Source of the DNA: Rotaria sordida
Taxonomy: Eukaryota; Rotifera; Eurotatoria; Philodinida; Philodinidae
DNA: 64,000 nt
Assembly: GCA_905250125.1 (NCBI GenBank)
Contig: CAJNOL010000075.1
Location: 191,410 to 255,409 of the forward strand
Direction: 5' to 3'
The notes beneath the pieces are model-generated. The model did not search any database, had not been told where the DNA came from, and saw only the letters and a program-made list of their open reading frames with translations. Below are positions 12,301 through 22,996 of this stretch, one piece after another; the stretch's first letter is position 1; each line of letters opens with the position of its first letter. A program made the translations under genes and the position numbers.

Positions 12301-14740
12301 AGATTTTTTTACTTTACATATTTTGGAATAGTTTAATGAGCCTAAAGAACAAATGTGATTTTCACATTTCAGCTCCACGGAAGAGACTGTGCTAACAAGC
12401 TTTTTTCCTATATGTCATAATGAAAAGTGTATCAGGTTAGATTTTTTTATTTTTTTGATAATTTCTTTTCTACTAGCATTATTATACTTTTCAAAGTTGA
12501 AGGTGAGTCACGGCAACTTGAATAACTTGTGAACTCGAAGAATATTAAACTATAGAAGAACAGTTTTTTTTTGATTGGGTTTCTAGAAGGTTTTCGAGTA
12601 AGTCTTTAGAAAATTACCAAAATTTTCATAAATCCAACTCAATATGGTAAAATAGGTCTTTGGTAGAGAAAATTGTTATCTTTGAAATTATGCACATCTG
12701 GAATTTCTAACTTGTATTATTGAAAAGTTAGGAGGATTTTCTAGAGATCCCAGATTATATAAAAATAGACGTAGAGAGAAGTGATTGACTATGCGCAGTC
12801 GATTTCTAATGATTGTTTTCAATTTCAAAACGATCTACAATTGTTATATCCAAATTTTCAAAATATCAACTGTTGACATTGTATAGCTAAAAAAATTTGA
12901 AATTTTGAAAGTTGGGATATCTAGACTCAGTGTAGTCAATTACTTCTCTCTAGACCTATTTTTGCGTAATTTAGGATCCATTAACCAAAATCGAGGATTT
13001 CTGAAAAATCCTTCTTACTCTTGAACAATTCGTAACAACAAACTAGAGGGGATAGTTTACCGCCATCCTTGGTAATAATGTTTATTGAATTACTTCATAT
13101 ACAACACATGCTTATATAGCAGAGAGAGATAAGCTAAAGAGAAAAGGAAAATTACCAGGAGATGGGATCACTATTAACACACAATTGAAGCTCGAAATCT
13201 CGGATGTATGTAGTTTTAAAACGAACAATTTTCTCTGATCGTTATGGTAGTTTTCTAAAGAGTCACTTAAAAACAACTTCTAGATATCTAATCGAAAACA
13301 GATATTCTGCTATAGTTCAACGTGTCCTGAGCTTGACTAGAAAGCTGATGAAAATAGTTTCGTAATATTTCTTCAAGGTCCTATGAGTCGCCTTATTTTT
13401 TTAGCTTGAGAAAATTATTCAATAGTAATTTTTATATCTTGCATAATTTCTGATTAAATGAGACCGTTTTCGAATGCTATCGTTCATTTACAATGATATA
13501 GTTGGTTAAGAAAAGTTTGATTTGAATACAAGCCATTATATTGAGACCATTTACTCTCATAAGAGAATGTAATTTAATATGTTTTTTTTGAAATTTCATC
13601 GTACTAACAAAGTTGAATGTTTTTCTTGAGTAGTAAAAAACTATAGAATTGAAGTTTTTTTTTTTTTGTTAAGTTTCCAATTTCAGTAATACAAAACGAG
13701 TATTGCCAACGTTAGAAGTAAAAATATGAATGAAATTTTTCGTCAATTTTCTTTTTCTAATTGAAATTACTATTTGTGAAAAAAAATGAAAAGTTTTATC
13801 ATTTGAATATTGTAGTCTTTTTTTGTGACCAATCATGGACATTTTTTTTTTTGTTTTCTTTAGTTCGAATCAATCTGCTCTCGAAATGTATTGTCCAACA
13901 AGAATAGAAAATAATAATGAACCATCATGTTATATGGGTCATCCACGTTCACATCTAATTTTATATAGTTTTGGTGTTTTGAAATTTTGTACATCATTAG
14001 GTGGTGGTCTTGCTAAAATATCTGATTATAATTTATATACAAAAATGTTAGATATATATCGTAAAGATCCTATTCAAGAAATTCAACAATATTCATTAAA
14101 TGTAAAAAAATATTTTTATTTATATTGGTTATTAAATGCTCCATATGTAATAAAACCATTAATGTATTTTGTACGTTTATTAAATTTAGATCATATGAGT
14201 TTTGTTGTTAATCGTTTACGTGCATTTTCAAAAATTCCAAATCGAGAAGAATTATTTTTTTCATTACGTCGTCAACCATGTCGACCATTACTTGCTTTTC
14301 TTTATCATCGTTTTCAAACATATGATTATAAACAATTAGAAATGCAAAAAGAAAAAGCAAATTATGTTTTAAATAATTTAGAAAAATTATCATCTATACA
14401 ATTAATTGGTATGAATTGTAAATTAAAAAATTTTTGGTTATTTCCAGTAATTGTTTCAAAACCAGATTTATTTGTTCAAATTTTATCTAAATATCATATT
14501 GATGCATATCGTGGTACAACACAATTAAATGTTATTACTAAACAATTAACTGATACTGATAATATACCAATTAGTATAGATGATTATCATAAATGTCCAA
14601 ATGCTGAATATTTAATTGAACATGTTATTTATTTACCTGTTCATTGTTATGTACCAAAACAAGTTTTAAATCAATTAATTGATATTGTTAATAAAACAGC
14701 CAAACAAATTGAACAATATCATTTAAGATCAAAATTATAA
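9363..14740 (+). CDS. DegT/DnrJ/EryC1/StrS-type sugar aminotransferase
   Basis: PLP-dependent aminotransferase of the family that aminates nucleotide-linked keto-sugars in bacteria; its substrate here is unknown. Exons 9363-9895 and 13864-14740 join in phase (donor GTAAGA, acceptor TTTCTTTAG) to give 469 residues. Exon 1 holds the PLP-binding region: RTGFDLFLRA, an IVYAHIYGRCAD strand and FIEDCAES with Asp near residue 161 (pyridine-nitrogen contact). Exon 2 holds SFGVLKFCTSLGGG, where Lys near 218 is the expected Schiff-base lysine, then YRGTTQL and a C-terminal YLPVH motif typical of the family. The 3968-bp intron is the longest in a coding gene here after the one in AACS and contains a fold-back element. 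A polyadenylation signal AATAAA lies at 14994. The family is rare in animals and abundant in bacteria and some algae, so an acquired gene is plausible but not shown by sequence reading alone. Confidence 0.9.
10172..12028. mobile_element. 1.86-kb fold-back DNA transposon, TA-flanked
   Basis: Two arms of about 280 bp (10172-10450 and 11755-12028) are nearly identical inverted copies. Both ends read TTGTTCGAACAATC, itself palindromic, and both are flanked by TA (10170-10171 and 12029-12030), the target duplication of Tc1/mariner-type elements. The internal 1.3 kb has no transposase frame, so it is non-autonomous. A second small hairpin (about 11555-11640 against 11690-11765) lies at the inner edge of the right arm, and an 88-bp tandem repeat lies in the middle. 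It sits wholly inside the intron of the aminotransferase gene. Confidence 0.85.
10994..11305 (+). repeat. Tandem repeat, 88-bp unit, about 3.5 copies
   Basis: Units begin with ACCAAT at 11085, 11173 and 11261, exactly 88 bp apart, with a more diverged copy before them. Each holds CCCCATG, a CTCGA box and TCTATTCTAT followed by AACAAATAGCT. It lies in the core of the 10172-12028 element. Confidence 0.8.
12720..13030. repeat. Degenerate inverted repeat
   Basis: The strings AAAAATAGACGTAGAGAGAAG (left, near 12760) and CTTCTCTCTAGACCTATTTTT (right, near 12945) are inverted matches with about 80 per cent identity, and the similarity extends outward on both sides. It is probably an old fold-back element in the aminotransferase intron; ends are not sharp. 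Confidence 0.5.
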
Positions 14741-17528
14741 ATTATTGTTTTTTATACGGTTTTCTGTTGTTCTTCCATGCTTTTTTTTTCTTAAGTTTAT
14801 TATGATGATTATTTTTTATCCTTTTAAATTTTTCTTTAATCGTTCATCTATAATTAAGATAAGGTGCAAAAAAAAAACTCATCTGTTTCAACTGTGATAA
14901 GTTATCATGTAATCTGATAAATTTTTATTGTACAAATTTCGATCTACATCTTTTGTACATAATCTATTTCGAGACAGTGTTATTGATTAAGAGAATAAAA
15001 AATAAAGCATTGACTAATTTTAAATTACAACTTTATTTTACCTTGGTTTTTTTTATTAAGCTGATATCAAATTGCAAAGAAGCATAACTATCAAAATGAA
15101 GAGAATGAAAAAAAATGATTTATAATTCAAAACTGTAGATGACCGACAGGCTAATCTCATGATGCGAAGCATATTTCAAGCGGGACTCATCACTGATAAG
15201 ATTATAAAACTTTCAAAAAATTTAGCGAAAAAACATATTTCTATCATAGACCGTCACAAGGCACTTTTTTCGCCCTACCTTATCCTCACGGCCAGGCATG
15301 GTACATAAACTGAGTTCGACTATGGAACAGACCTCGAAACGAACCGCCCGGCCCGACGATTTTATCCTTTTGTGACATAATTTTTTCTGAGATCTGGTTC
15401 ACCCGTGAGGGGAATAGGGGAAAGCTTCTCTATGCTACTCGTCTTTGTCATCACTTTTTATAAAAGCCGAAAAATATGAAATAGCTAGAAAAAAAATATT
15501 TGTAAATGAAGTTTCTTTCGGATCCGGGCCTAGAACATTTGTCGGATTGGCCAGTCTGAACAAAAGTTGAATCGAGCCGGGCGGGTCTGAACAAGGTTCT
15601 GACTACTTTGGTCCGGATCGAGTCATAAAAAGGTGGCCCGATTTCGAAGTCTGCTATGAAATGGTTTTATAACCTAAGGAAAAATTTTGGTCATGTTTAT
15701 ATGCAGTGCTCATAACTTTCTTATATCATTTCAAAAGAATATTATCGCCTTTTTTTTAGTATATAAGCATGACACTAGTAGCATATTTATACAAAAACAA
15801 AATATCCGTCGATGAAAACATAGACTCTTTGTGATTGAGTATCGCCATTTAATTGAGTCGATGTCTTTCATCACCTTTGAGTAGGAAAGTGAGATTCATT
15901 TTTTTATTATTTGCTAGATGCGCTTATAGTTTGATAAAAGATACCGAATCTTTTCGAAATCGAAAGAATTCATTTTGTACGAGCATCACATACATAAGTT
16001 CTATTGAAATTATCACTAGCTAGTGGAATTACATTGATGACACATGTTCTGTAAGATTCATGTTTGCATTTAGTAAACGATTTCAAATGATTTTTTTTAT
16101 GAAGAAAACGTTAGCAGAGCAAATTACTTTGCCCTACCCTGAGAGCAGAGCAGAACAGAGCGTTAAGGTATCAGAATGTCCTGCCCTAATGACTGTCTCT
16201 GGTTGTTTATTGTACAAACTAGAATGATGAGTTTCATTCATATCTAATTATGTACACACCAAATAGATTATTAGGAAGCAACTCGGACTTTATGCTAATT
16301 AAAAATTAACAGATATTGTATCAAAAATCCATGAAATTTATAGTACACTGATGCATGAGAACTCTTGACCATAAGCTTTCATTTATTTCCATTGGTTTTT
16401 TAATCTCTACTTCATTTTGACTCTCTATCATAACGAGAAATACCATGCAGATGTGAAGAAAAATGTATTTGCAATTAAGTGTATATACGATGGAATTGTT
16501 CTAAATGACTTCTAATAGGTTGTGTCATAGACAAAATATTTTTCATGAGCATTTCTGATCAATCGTTATGGTATTTGATACTCGAAAAGGATTAGTTCGT
16601 CACTTATCTGGTTCAAAAAAAACTCCAAAACTAAAATAATTAAAAATCAAAGACTACTGTATCGTCATATCAACAGAAATCATGAATTGTGATTGAACAG
16701 TGAGCATAATTTTATTGATCTATTTTGAATTGAATTTATGTTCTTGTTGACGATAAAATACAAAGAAGTTTGACGTTCACGAGACTGGAAACAATGAATC
16801 ACATAGCATCAACTGTTAGAATACTTTTGAAAACAAAGATTATAACGTGGTTTTCGTCTATTCAATGGAAAACAGACATATACTTAGCTAGCACTGTGGA
16901 TCTTCTAACAACTTTTATCAATCAGAAAGTAAATTAAATCAATTATATCCACATGTACTCATAACGATTCATGTTTCCTTGAAAATATGAGACTGACGAA
17001 TACATTTTCAAGTGCAATTACTGATCTTCGAAGACGGAAGCAACATTCGATCTAAATCATTGTTGCTGCTGAGACTCGTTTTGATTATCTCGAAAAACAA
17101 AAAAATCAGCATTGTCGTTTCAAATTCATCATTTTGCGGTCGCGAATTGAGAATGAACGGAACTTCATATCGAAATTTCGGAAAAAAATTCATCACAGAA
17201 GAACATGAAACTTTGTAACAACTTTTGAATGAAAGTTGTATGACTCTTCGATCTTTAGATTATCACGACTGACTACTATACAGTACTTTGCATCTTAATA
17301 AACAAAAGTTAAAAAGTTAATGAAAATAGTAATTAGATTAAAAAGACGAAATCTACATGATGCACTAAGAAGGTTTTGTTCAGAAGTGTAATTCAAATTG
17401 TTTTCAATAAAAATCCATGAACATTACGATAATGCTTTTACGATGGTTATAATTCTATTTCCTCCGGCGTAAAACGGAAAGATACTAGCTGTGACATAGA
17501 TAAGAATCCATTTTCTCGATATGACCCA
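14741..17528. other. Gene-free region with scattered GC-richer patches
   Basis: About 2.8 kb downstream of the aminotransferase stop. It holds the AATAAA at 14994 and the GC-rich patches at 15240-15660, described separately. Short open frames here (for example 17012-17218) overlap on both strands and show no family signature. I see no gene. Confidence 0.5.
15330..15660. repeat. Dispersed GC-rich repeat patch
   Basis: Islands such as CCGCCCGGCCCGACGATTTT, GGATCCGGGCC and GTCCGGATCGAG stand out in AT-rich DNA. Similar patches built on GGATT(C)AAAATTTTT..CCCGACGGG recur near 31000-31160, 31340-31445, 34370-34510 and 45400-45475. They look like copies of one short dispersed repeat family. Boundaries are uncertain. 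Confidence 0.4.
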
Positions 17529-18122
17529 CAGGATGTTCAGAAAGTCACGAAACAGATACCAAAAATTGAATATCTCCATTGCACTCTAATCAAATGAGCT
17601 AATGTTTTTCTGAGAATAGAGAACAGTTCCAGATTTTTATTCATTAATGAACAGTTAATTCATTCCTATAAAAACAATATTACTGAACTCGTGTACTACA
17701 TATCGCTAAATAACTAATATATCTCATATATAATGCAACAAAACTAGTTCGAAAGAAATTGCTCTTCGTTGTCTAAAAAATCACGAAAACGTTGTTCAAC
17801 AGAACGGCATACTTTGCGACATATGTCGCTGGTCACTTGTTCACAGGCTTATTCAATTCGGTTCAGAAGCTCAAAAATTGTAGCATATGATTCCCTGAAT
17901 ACGAGACGTTTTTTTCTTTTATTTGGAAGAAATTTGTGTGTTTGTTTGGGTCTTGAAAGAAATTAAAAAGATGAGGGATATAACAAAGAATAAGCTATTT
18001 ATATATAGATAAAAATTCGAAACTGTCCTCTATTCTCAGAAAAAAGAATCAACTCATTTGATTAGAGCACGGTGGAGATATTCAATTTTTAGTGTCTATT
18101 TCGTGACTTTCAGGACGCGCTG
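17529..18122. mobile_element. Mariner-like MITE (element A of an adjacent pair)
   Basis: About 110-bp terminal inverted repeats: left CAGGATGTTCAGAAAGTCAC, right end reverse-complements to CAGCGCGTCCTGAAAGTCAC, followed in both by GAAA and a shared AAAAATTGAATATCTCCA. The right end is flanked by TA (18123-18124); the left flank is CA, presumably a mutated TA. There is no transposase frame. It directly abuts the next element. Confidence 0.75.
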
Positions 18123-18124
18123 TA

Positions 18125-18884
18125 CAGGGTGTGTAAAAATATTTTTCCAAAGGGTAACGCTATGATTTCCGATAACATCAATAACAAATTTCATACCAAA
18201 TTAAAACGCATCGAAATTAGGATTCACCGATACTAAACAATAAGCGTTAGGGCAACTTGTCAGTATCGAATTCAGAAAACTTCTAAAATTTTACGCCATA
18301 TCAGCAAAGAAAAATTCCTTTCATGAGATAGCTCAAACTAGAGCTCATTTAAAATGATGAATATCACAAAGTACTGCATACCTGACCTAGGAATATTGGA
18401 ACAATAATTAAAAATGAAGCTGAAAAGAAAGGCTATCAGACACGCAACACAATCAATATGATGAAGAAGCTCAAAAAAAACCAGATTTCATATGGTTTGA
18501 CAAAAATAGAAACAAACATTGAACTATTTGAAATTGTTTTATATTCGTATTCGTATCATCTTCCTGTTATAAAACCTTGAATGGTCGTCATACTGATTAT
18601 TGATTATGTTCATCAAATCTTGAGAAATAAATATAATTTTTTGATATTCATCATTTTAAATGAGATCTAGTTTCAACTACCTCATGAAAAGAATTTTTCT
18701 CTGCTGATATGACGTAAAATTGTAGGAATTATCTGAATTCGACACTGACAAGTTGTCTTAACGCTTACTGTTTAGTATCGACCAATCCTATTTTCGATGC
18801 GCTTTAATTTGGTATAAAATTTATTATTGTTGTTATTTGAAATCACAGCGTTACCTCTGGAAAAAATATTTTTATGCACTTTGT
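18125..18884. mobile_element. Fold-back MITE with TA duplication (element B)
   Basis: Arms of about 240 bp: left starts CAGGGTGTGTAAAAATATTT, right end reverse-complements to CAAAGTGCATAAAAATATTT. TA flanks are at 18123-18124 and 18885-18886. The left TA is shared with element A. The core of about 270 bp carries no recognisable protein. Confidence 0.8.
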
Positions 18885-19032
18885 AAATATAAATGTAAGA
18901 TTAATGGTTATAATGTATATCAATTGAGATTGATATTACAATTAGAATTAATAATCATATATGGATGATTTCATCGTATATGTGATACATTCACATCGAG
19001 TTCCTCCAAATTGATTTCCATATTTCAACCTA

Positions 19033-19636
19033 TGTAGAGCATAGTTGATTTCGTTTACTATGACAACAAAAGATTGACTATAAATTGTAATGTTGAAGAG
19101 ATCAGCAATTCACAAAATTAATGCGAAATATAACTAATACTATACAAAAACAGTATAAATAATGCTAAAATATCCATCATCATATATCGCTAACACAGAA
19201 TTTGAGCACGTAGTGACATAGCAGATTTTGTAAAAATTTGCTCTACACACTCATATATAACACTTTTTAGGGGAGTACCAAATAGAGGGCTATTTTAGCA
19301 TGGAAATTTTATCGTGTAATAGCATATATACTTATAATTAGATTAATTAGAAAATAGTTTCGTGCAAAAATGGTCATCTATTTGGTACTCCCATAAACAG
19401 TGTTATATCTGGACGTACAGAGCAAATTTTGCACTATAGAACCTCCTATTTCACTATGTGCGCAAATTCTGCGTTAGCGATATATGATGATGGGCATTTT
19501 ATAGCATTATTTATACTGTTTTTGTATAGTATTAGCTATATTTTGCATTAATTTTGTGAATCGCTGATCTCTTTCACATTACAATTTGTACCGGATCTTT
19601 TATAATCGTAGTAAGAAAATCGACTATGCTCTACAC
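19033..19636. mobile_element. Fold-back element, 600 bp
   Basis: Nearly the whole element is an inverted repeat: the left arm starts TGTAGAGCATAGT and the right arm ends ACTATGCTCTACA. The arms meet near 19330. TA lies outside both ends. No coding capacity. The inner arms carry AGTACCAAATAGA and its complement. Confidence 0.75.
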
Positions 19637-19640
19637 TAGG

Positions 19641-19843
19641 GCGTGCCAATATTGATATTATCTTCCACTAATCTTCCTTTCCTCTTTCCGCCTTGTTTCT
19701 CTCTATTGTTCTTTCCTGTGTTCATCTCTCTTCTATGTAGGCGTGTGTTGCACGTGAATTAGTTACATTCTGAACATGTCAAGTAGCTAAATGAATATGA
19801 TTACCGAGGATGACGGTAAGCTACTCAATCAATTTGTCGTTAA
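19641..19843 (+). repeat. 200-bp direct repeat, copy 1
   Basis: Starts GCGTGCCAATATTGATAT, has a pyrimidine-rich stretch of TCTTCC/TCTCTC runs, and ends GCTACTCAATCAATTTGTCG. A copy about three-quarters identical lies at 21700-21899 in the same orientation. It could be a pair of ends of one old broken element of LTR type or two separate insertions; the 1.86 kb between them shows no recognisable protein. Confidence 0.55.
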
Positions 19844-20527
19844 ACAGAGCTTCGCGTGGGATGTGACATCCTTATAATTTTATGTCCTATGTGGAATGGG
19901 ATGGAACGCAAAATTTTCCAACCCATCCCATGGGACTTCACGCTCGTCATATATTTTAAAAAATCTTCGGAATACATCTATCATTTTCATTAATAATGAA
20001 TGGACCGAAAGTTTTTGACACAATATCTCTTCATTTTTCGACCTATTAAGAGGGCAAGCAGAAATTTTAAAACCTTGAGTCAGCATTAGAATTATGTGCT
20101 CTTTCCGAATTTAAGTTCAAAATTTTTGTGTGACTCATAGGTTAGTAGTTATGAGTTAGTATTTGAAAGGTCTGCAAATGAAGTTTGGACGAGTTTTAGT
20201 GCACAAAAGCCGTCTAAGATAAAATCAAGATTTATTTCAAAAATATCGAACGAAAGAGTAAACATTTCTCTATTTTCTTTTTAATTTAATTTATTGTTCC
20301 CAATTAGTAGGGTTAACAGAAAAAGAAAAAATACAATATATAAAGAACAACAAAAAAAAGAAAAGAAAAAATGAAAAAATGACCGACAGACATAAATAAA
20401 TAACTAACTGAAGTAGAAAATTACAATTAGTGAAGAAGGGTAAAGGAGATTTTAAAGAGTACAGTTTTACTACTAAGTCGGTTACTCTCTGCTTCTTATG
20501 TTCTATATATTTTTACGCGCTAATCTC

Positions 20528-20552
20528 TTTTTTTTTTTTTTTTTTTTTTTTT
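20528..20552 (+). repeat. Poly-T tract
   Basis: Twenty-five consecutive T residues in gene-free DNA, preceded by CTC and followed by CACGC. It may be the tail of a minus-strand retroposed sequence or simple slippage. Nothing next to it decides. Confidence 0.5.
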
Positions 20553-21699
20553 CACGCTTCTAAAAAAAACCGAATAAATAGAATTAACACATGAGTACTA
20601 CGAAAATTAACAATTAACAATACCTTTACAAAAAAAAACATCAAAAATATATATATATACCGAGAACAGATTTAGAAGATTTCCTTCGAGGGTCTATCTC
20701 TTGTACTATACAATTTAATTCGGTTTGTTTTGTTCTGTTTTATTTTGCTTTAACTATTATGGTTTTAAGGGGGTATTAAGTGTCTACAAATAAACTCTTT
20801 TATTTCCCTTGAGGAAGTTCGAAAGTAGTTTACTTGTTTTTCGTGAATCGTGAAAAAATTAAATAGGTCTAGATACATGTAAACATTTCTCTATGGAATA
20901 ATATCCTGATCATTAGTTTTCTGAAAGGCATCTGTCGACGACGAGAGATTTGGCAAGAGTCACAGGACATGTTTACAATTCCTTAATTTTCAGAATTACA
21001 AAATGAACTTGGTCACTTCTGGAGAATTGTTGCGAGATCCTGGATTATTAGCGCACTTTGTAGAGCACCGTGTTGCCCTTCATGCTGTGCAAAAAAATTG
21101 CTAATAAAATGTATGCTATAGGGAACATCGTTGCTGAGAAGGATATCTGCTGTTTAAGTGCTGGTCCAAAAAATCTTCGAAACTTGATGCAGCCAAGCAA
21201 AATAAAATGGAACTAAGTGATATGGATGTTTTTATGACAGAAATACTGCACTGCCAAAGAAAATCGCAGAAAATCATCAAAGAACTAATGTCAAACAGGA
21301 TACGGTCACATTCTCCGCCTTTGGATCTGTTAGTGTAACTTTCTCCCTTCAAAATTTTGTTTAAGACCTTACAAAGATTAGCTCACAACCTCTAATCTAT
21401 AGGTTCCACAAAAAATTTGAACCTTGATTCGAAAAGAGCACAAAATTCTGATTCTAGTTGAAGGTTTTGAAATTTTTGTTGAACCCTTAATCAATCAAAA
21501 TATGAAGATACGTTTTGTCTCCAAACTTTCGACTCTGACACTATTACTAAATTTTACATCATTCCATTTTGTATTTCATAATTTTATCATAACTAAGTTC
21601 ATATTTCGATGAGAAAGACATCTATTTCGAAACAGTTGTGTTGTCTTTATAAAAAAAAAAGATTGTTGTAAAAGATGTTTGTCTCATGGAAACCCAAGA

Positions 21700-21899
21700 G
21701 CGTGCCGACATTGATATCACTTCCTAGTGATCTTTCTTTCTTCTTTATCTCTCTCTATTGTCTTTCCTATGTTCCTATCTCTCTCCTATATAAGCGTATG
21801 TTGTATATGAAGTAGTTATATTCTGAAGATGTGAAGTAGCTAAATACATACCATTATCAAGGGCGGCAGTAGGCTACTCAATCCAATTTGTCGTTGTAA
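21700..21899 (+). repeat. 200-bp direct repeat, copy 2
   Basis: Same order of motifs as copy 1 (GCGTGCCGACATTGATATC at the start, GTCGTTGTAA at the end). It contains CTCCTATATAAGCG, a TATA-box-like string, which would suit a promoter-bearing terminal repeat. Function is not shown. Confidence 0.55.
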
Positions 21900-22153
21900 T
21901 GAGATCTTTGTTGCATCCCATAGGATAGAATGTTTTCGAAAGCCTTGCATGAGATGTGATGATTCTGAAAATTTTCTATTCCACCCCATTTCATCCCACA
22001 CGGAGCTCTGCTCTACACGATTTGAAACATTTAAATCGATTTAGAGAAAGTCATGTATAAAGTGTCACATATACAGTGGAATGATCCATACATATACATG
22101 ATTACAATGTTCTCATTTTAATAAACAACAATTTTTCACTGTCAGCAAGAGTA

Positions 22154-22728
22154 AGGTTCCGGAAATGCAAAATTAAAGCAGATTTTTTTTTTCTTTTTTT
22201 TATATATGATTAGATAGAGCTTGACGAGCTGATCAAGAATATGTGTGTTTTAAATTTTTTGGAGTGAATTTTTAGTTAAAAATTCTCAGTTTTCTCCTAT
22301 AACCTATTGTCTTCAAAAAAAGAAAACAAAAAGGCAATTTTCGAGAATCAACCAGTTTTCAATTATTTTTCATTTGTTTCAAATTCTAAAACTGTTTGTT
22401 TCGTATTCAGCATGAAAAACTGAATCTAAAAAAATCTTTTTAAAATGATTTTTTTAGATTCAGTTTTTCATACTGAATCCGAAACAAACAGTTTTAGAAT
22501 TTGAAACAAATGAAAAATAATTGAAAATTGGTTGATTATCGAAAATTGACTTTTTGTTTTCTTTTTTGAAGACAATAGGTTATAGGAGAAAACTGAGAAT
22601 TTTTAACTAAAAATTCACTCCAAAAAATTTAAAACACACATATTCTTGATCAGCTCGTCAAGCTCTATCTAATCATATATAAAAAAAAGAAAAAAAAAAT
22701 CTGCTTTAATTTTGCATTTCTGGAACCT
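22154..22728. mobile_element. Near-perfect 575-bp palindromic fold-back element
   Basis: Both arms (about 285 bp) read AGGTTCCGGAAATGCAAAAT from the outside inward and stay almost identical to the centre near 22440, with hardly any loop. TA flanks the ends (22152-22153 and 22729-22730). The few mismatches suggest a young insertion or arm homogenisation. No protein. Confidence 0.85.
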
Positions 22729-22996
22729 TATATGTATAACTTTTATCACTCTTTTTCTTCATACATACACACAAAACTCTATATGATAATCATTTATTCT
22801 TTGTTGACAATATTCATGCAATAAAATCTTGTCATCATATGTCGTATTCAAAGAATCAAATCTTGAAAATATCATTATGTTTATTTGTAAATCCGAATAA
22901 ATGACATGGAAAAAAGGAGAAAGAAAAAAAATCAACCTATGACCATTACAACAAGAAAGAAAAAGGAATAACAAAGGATGAGATTAAAATTGTTAA

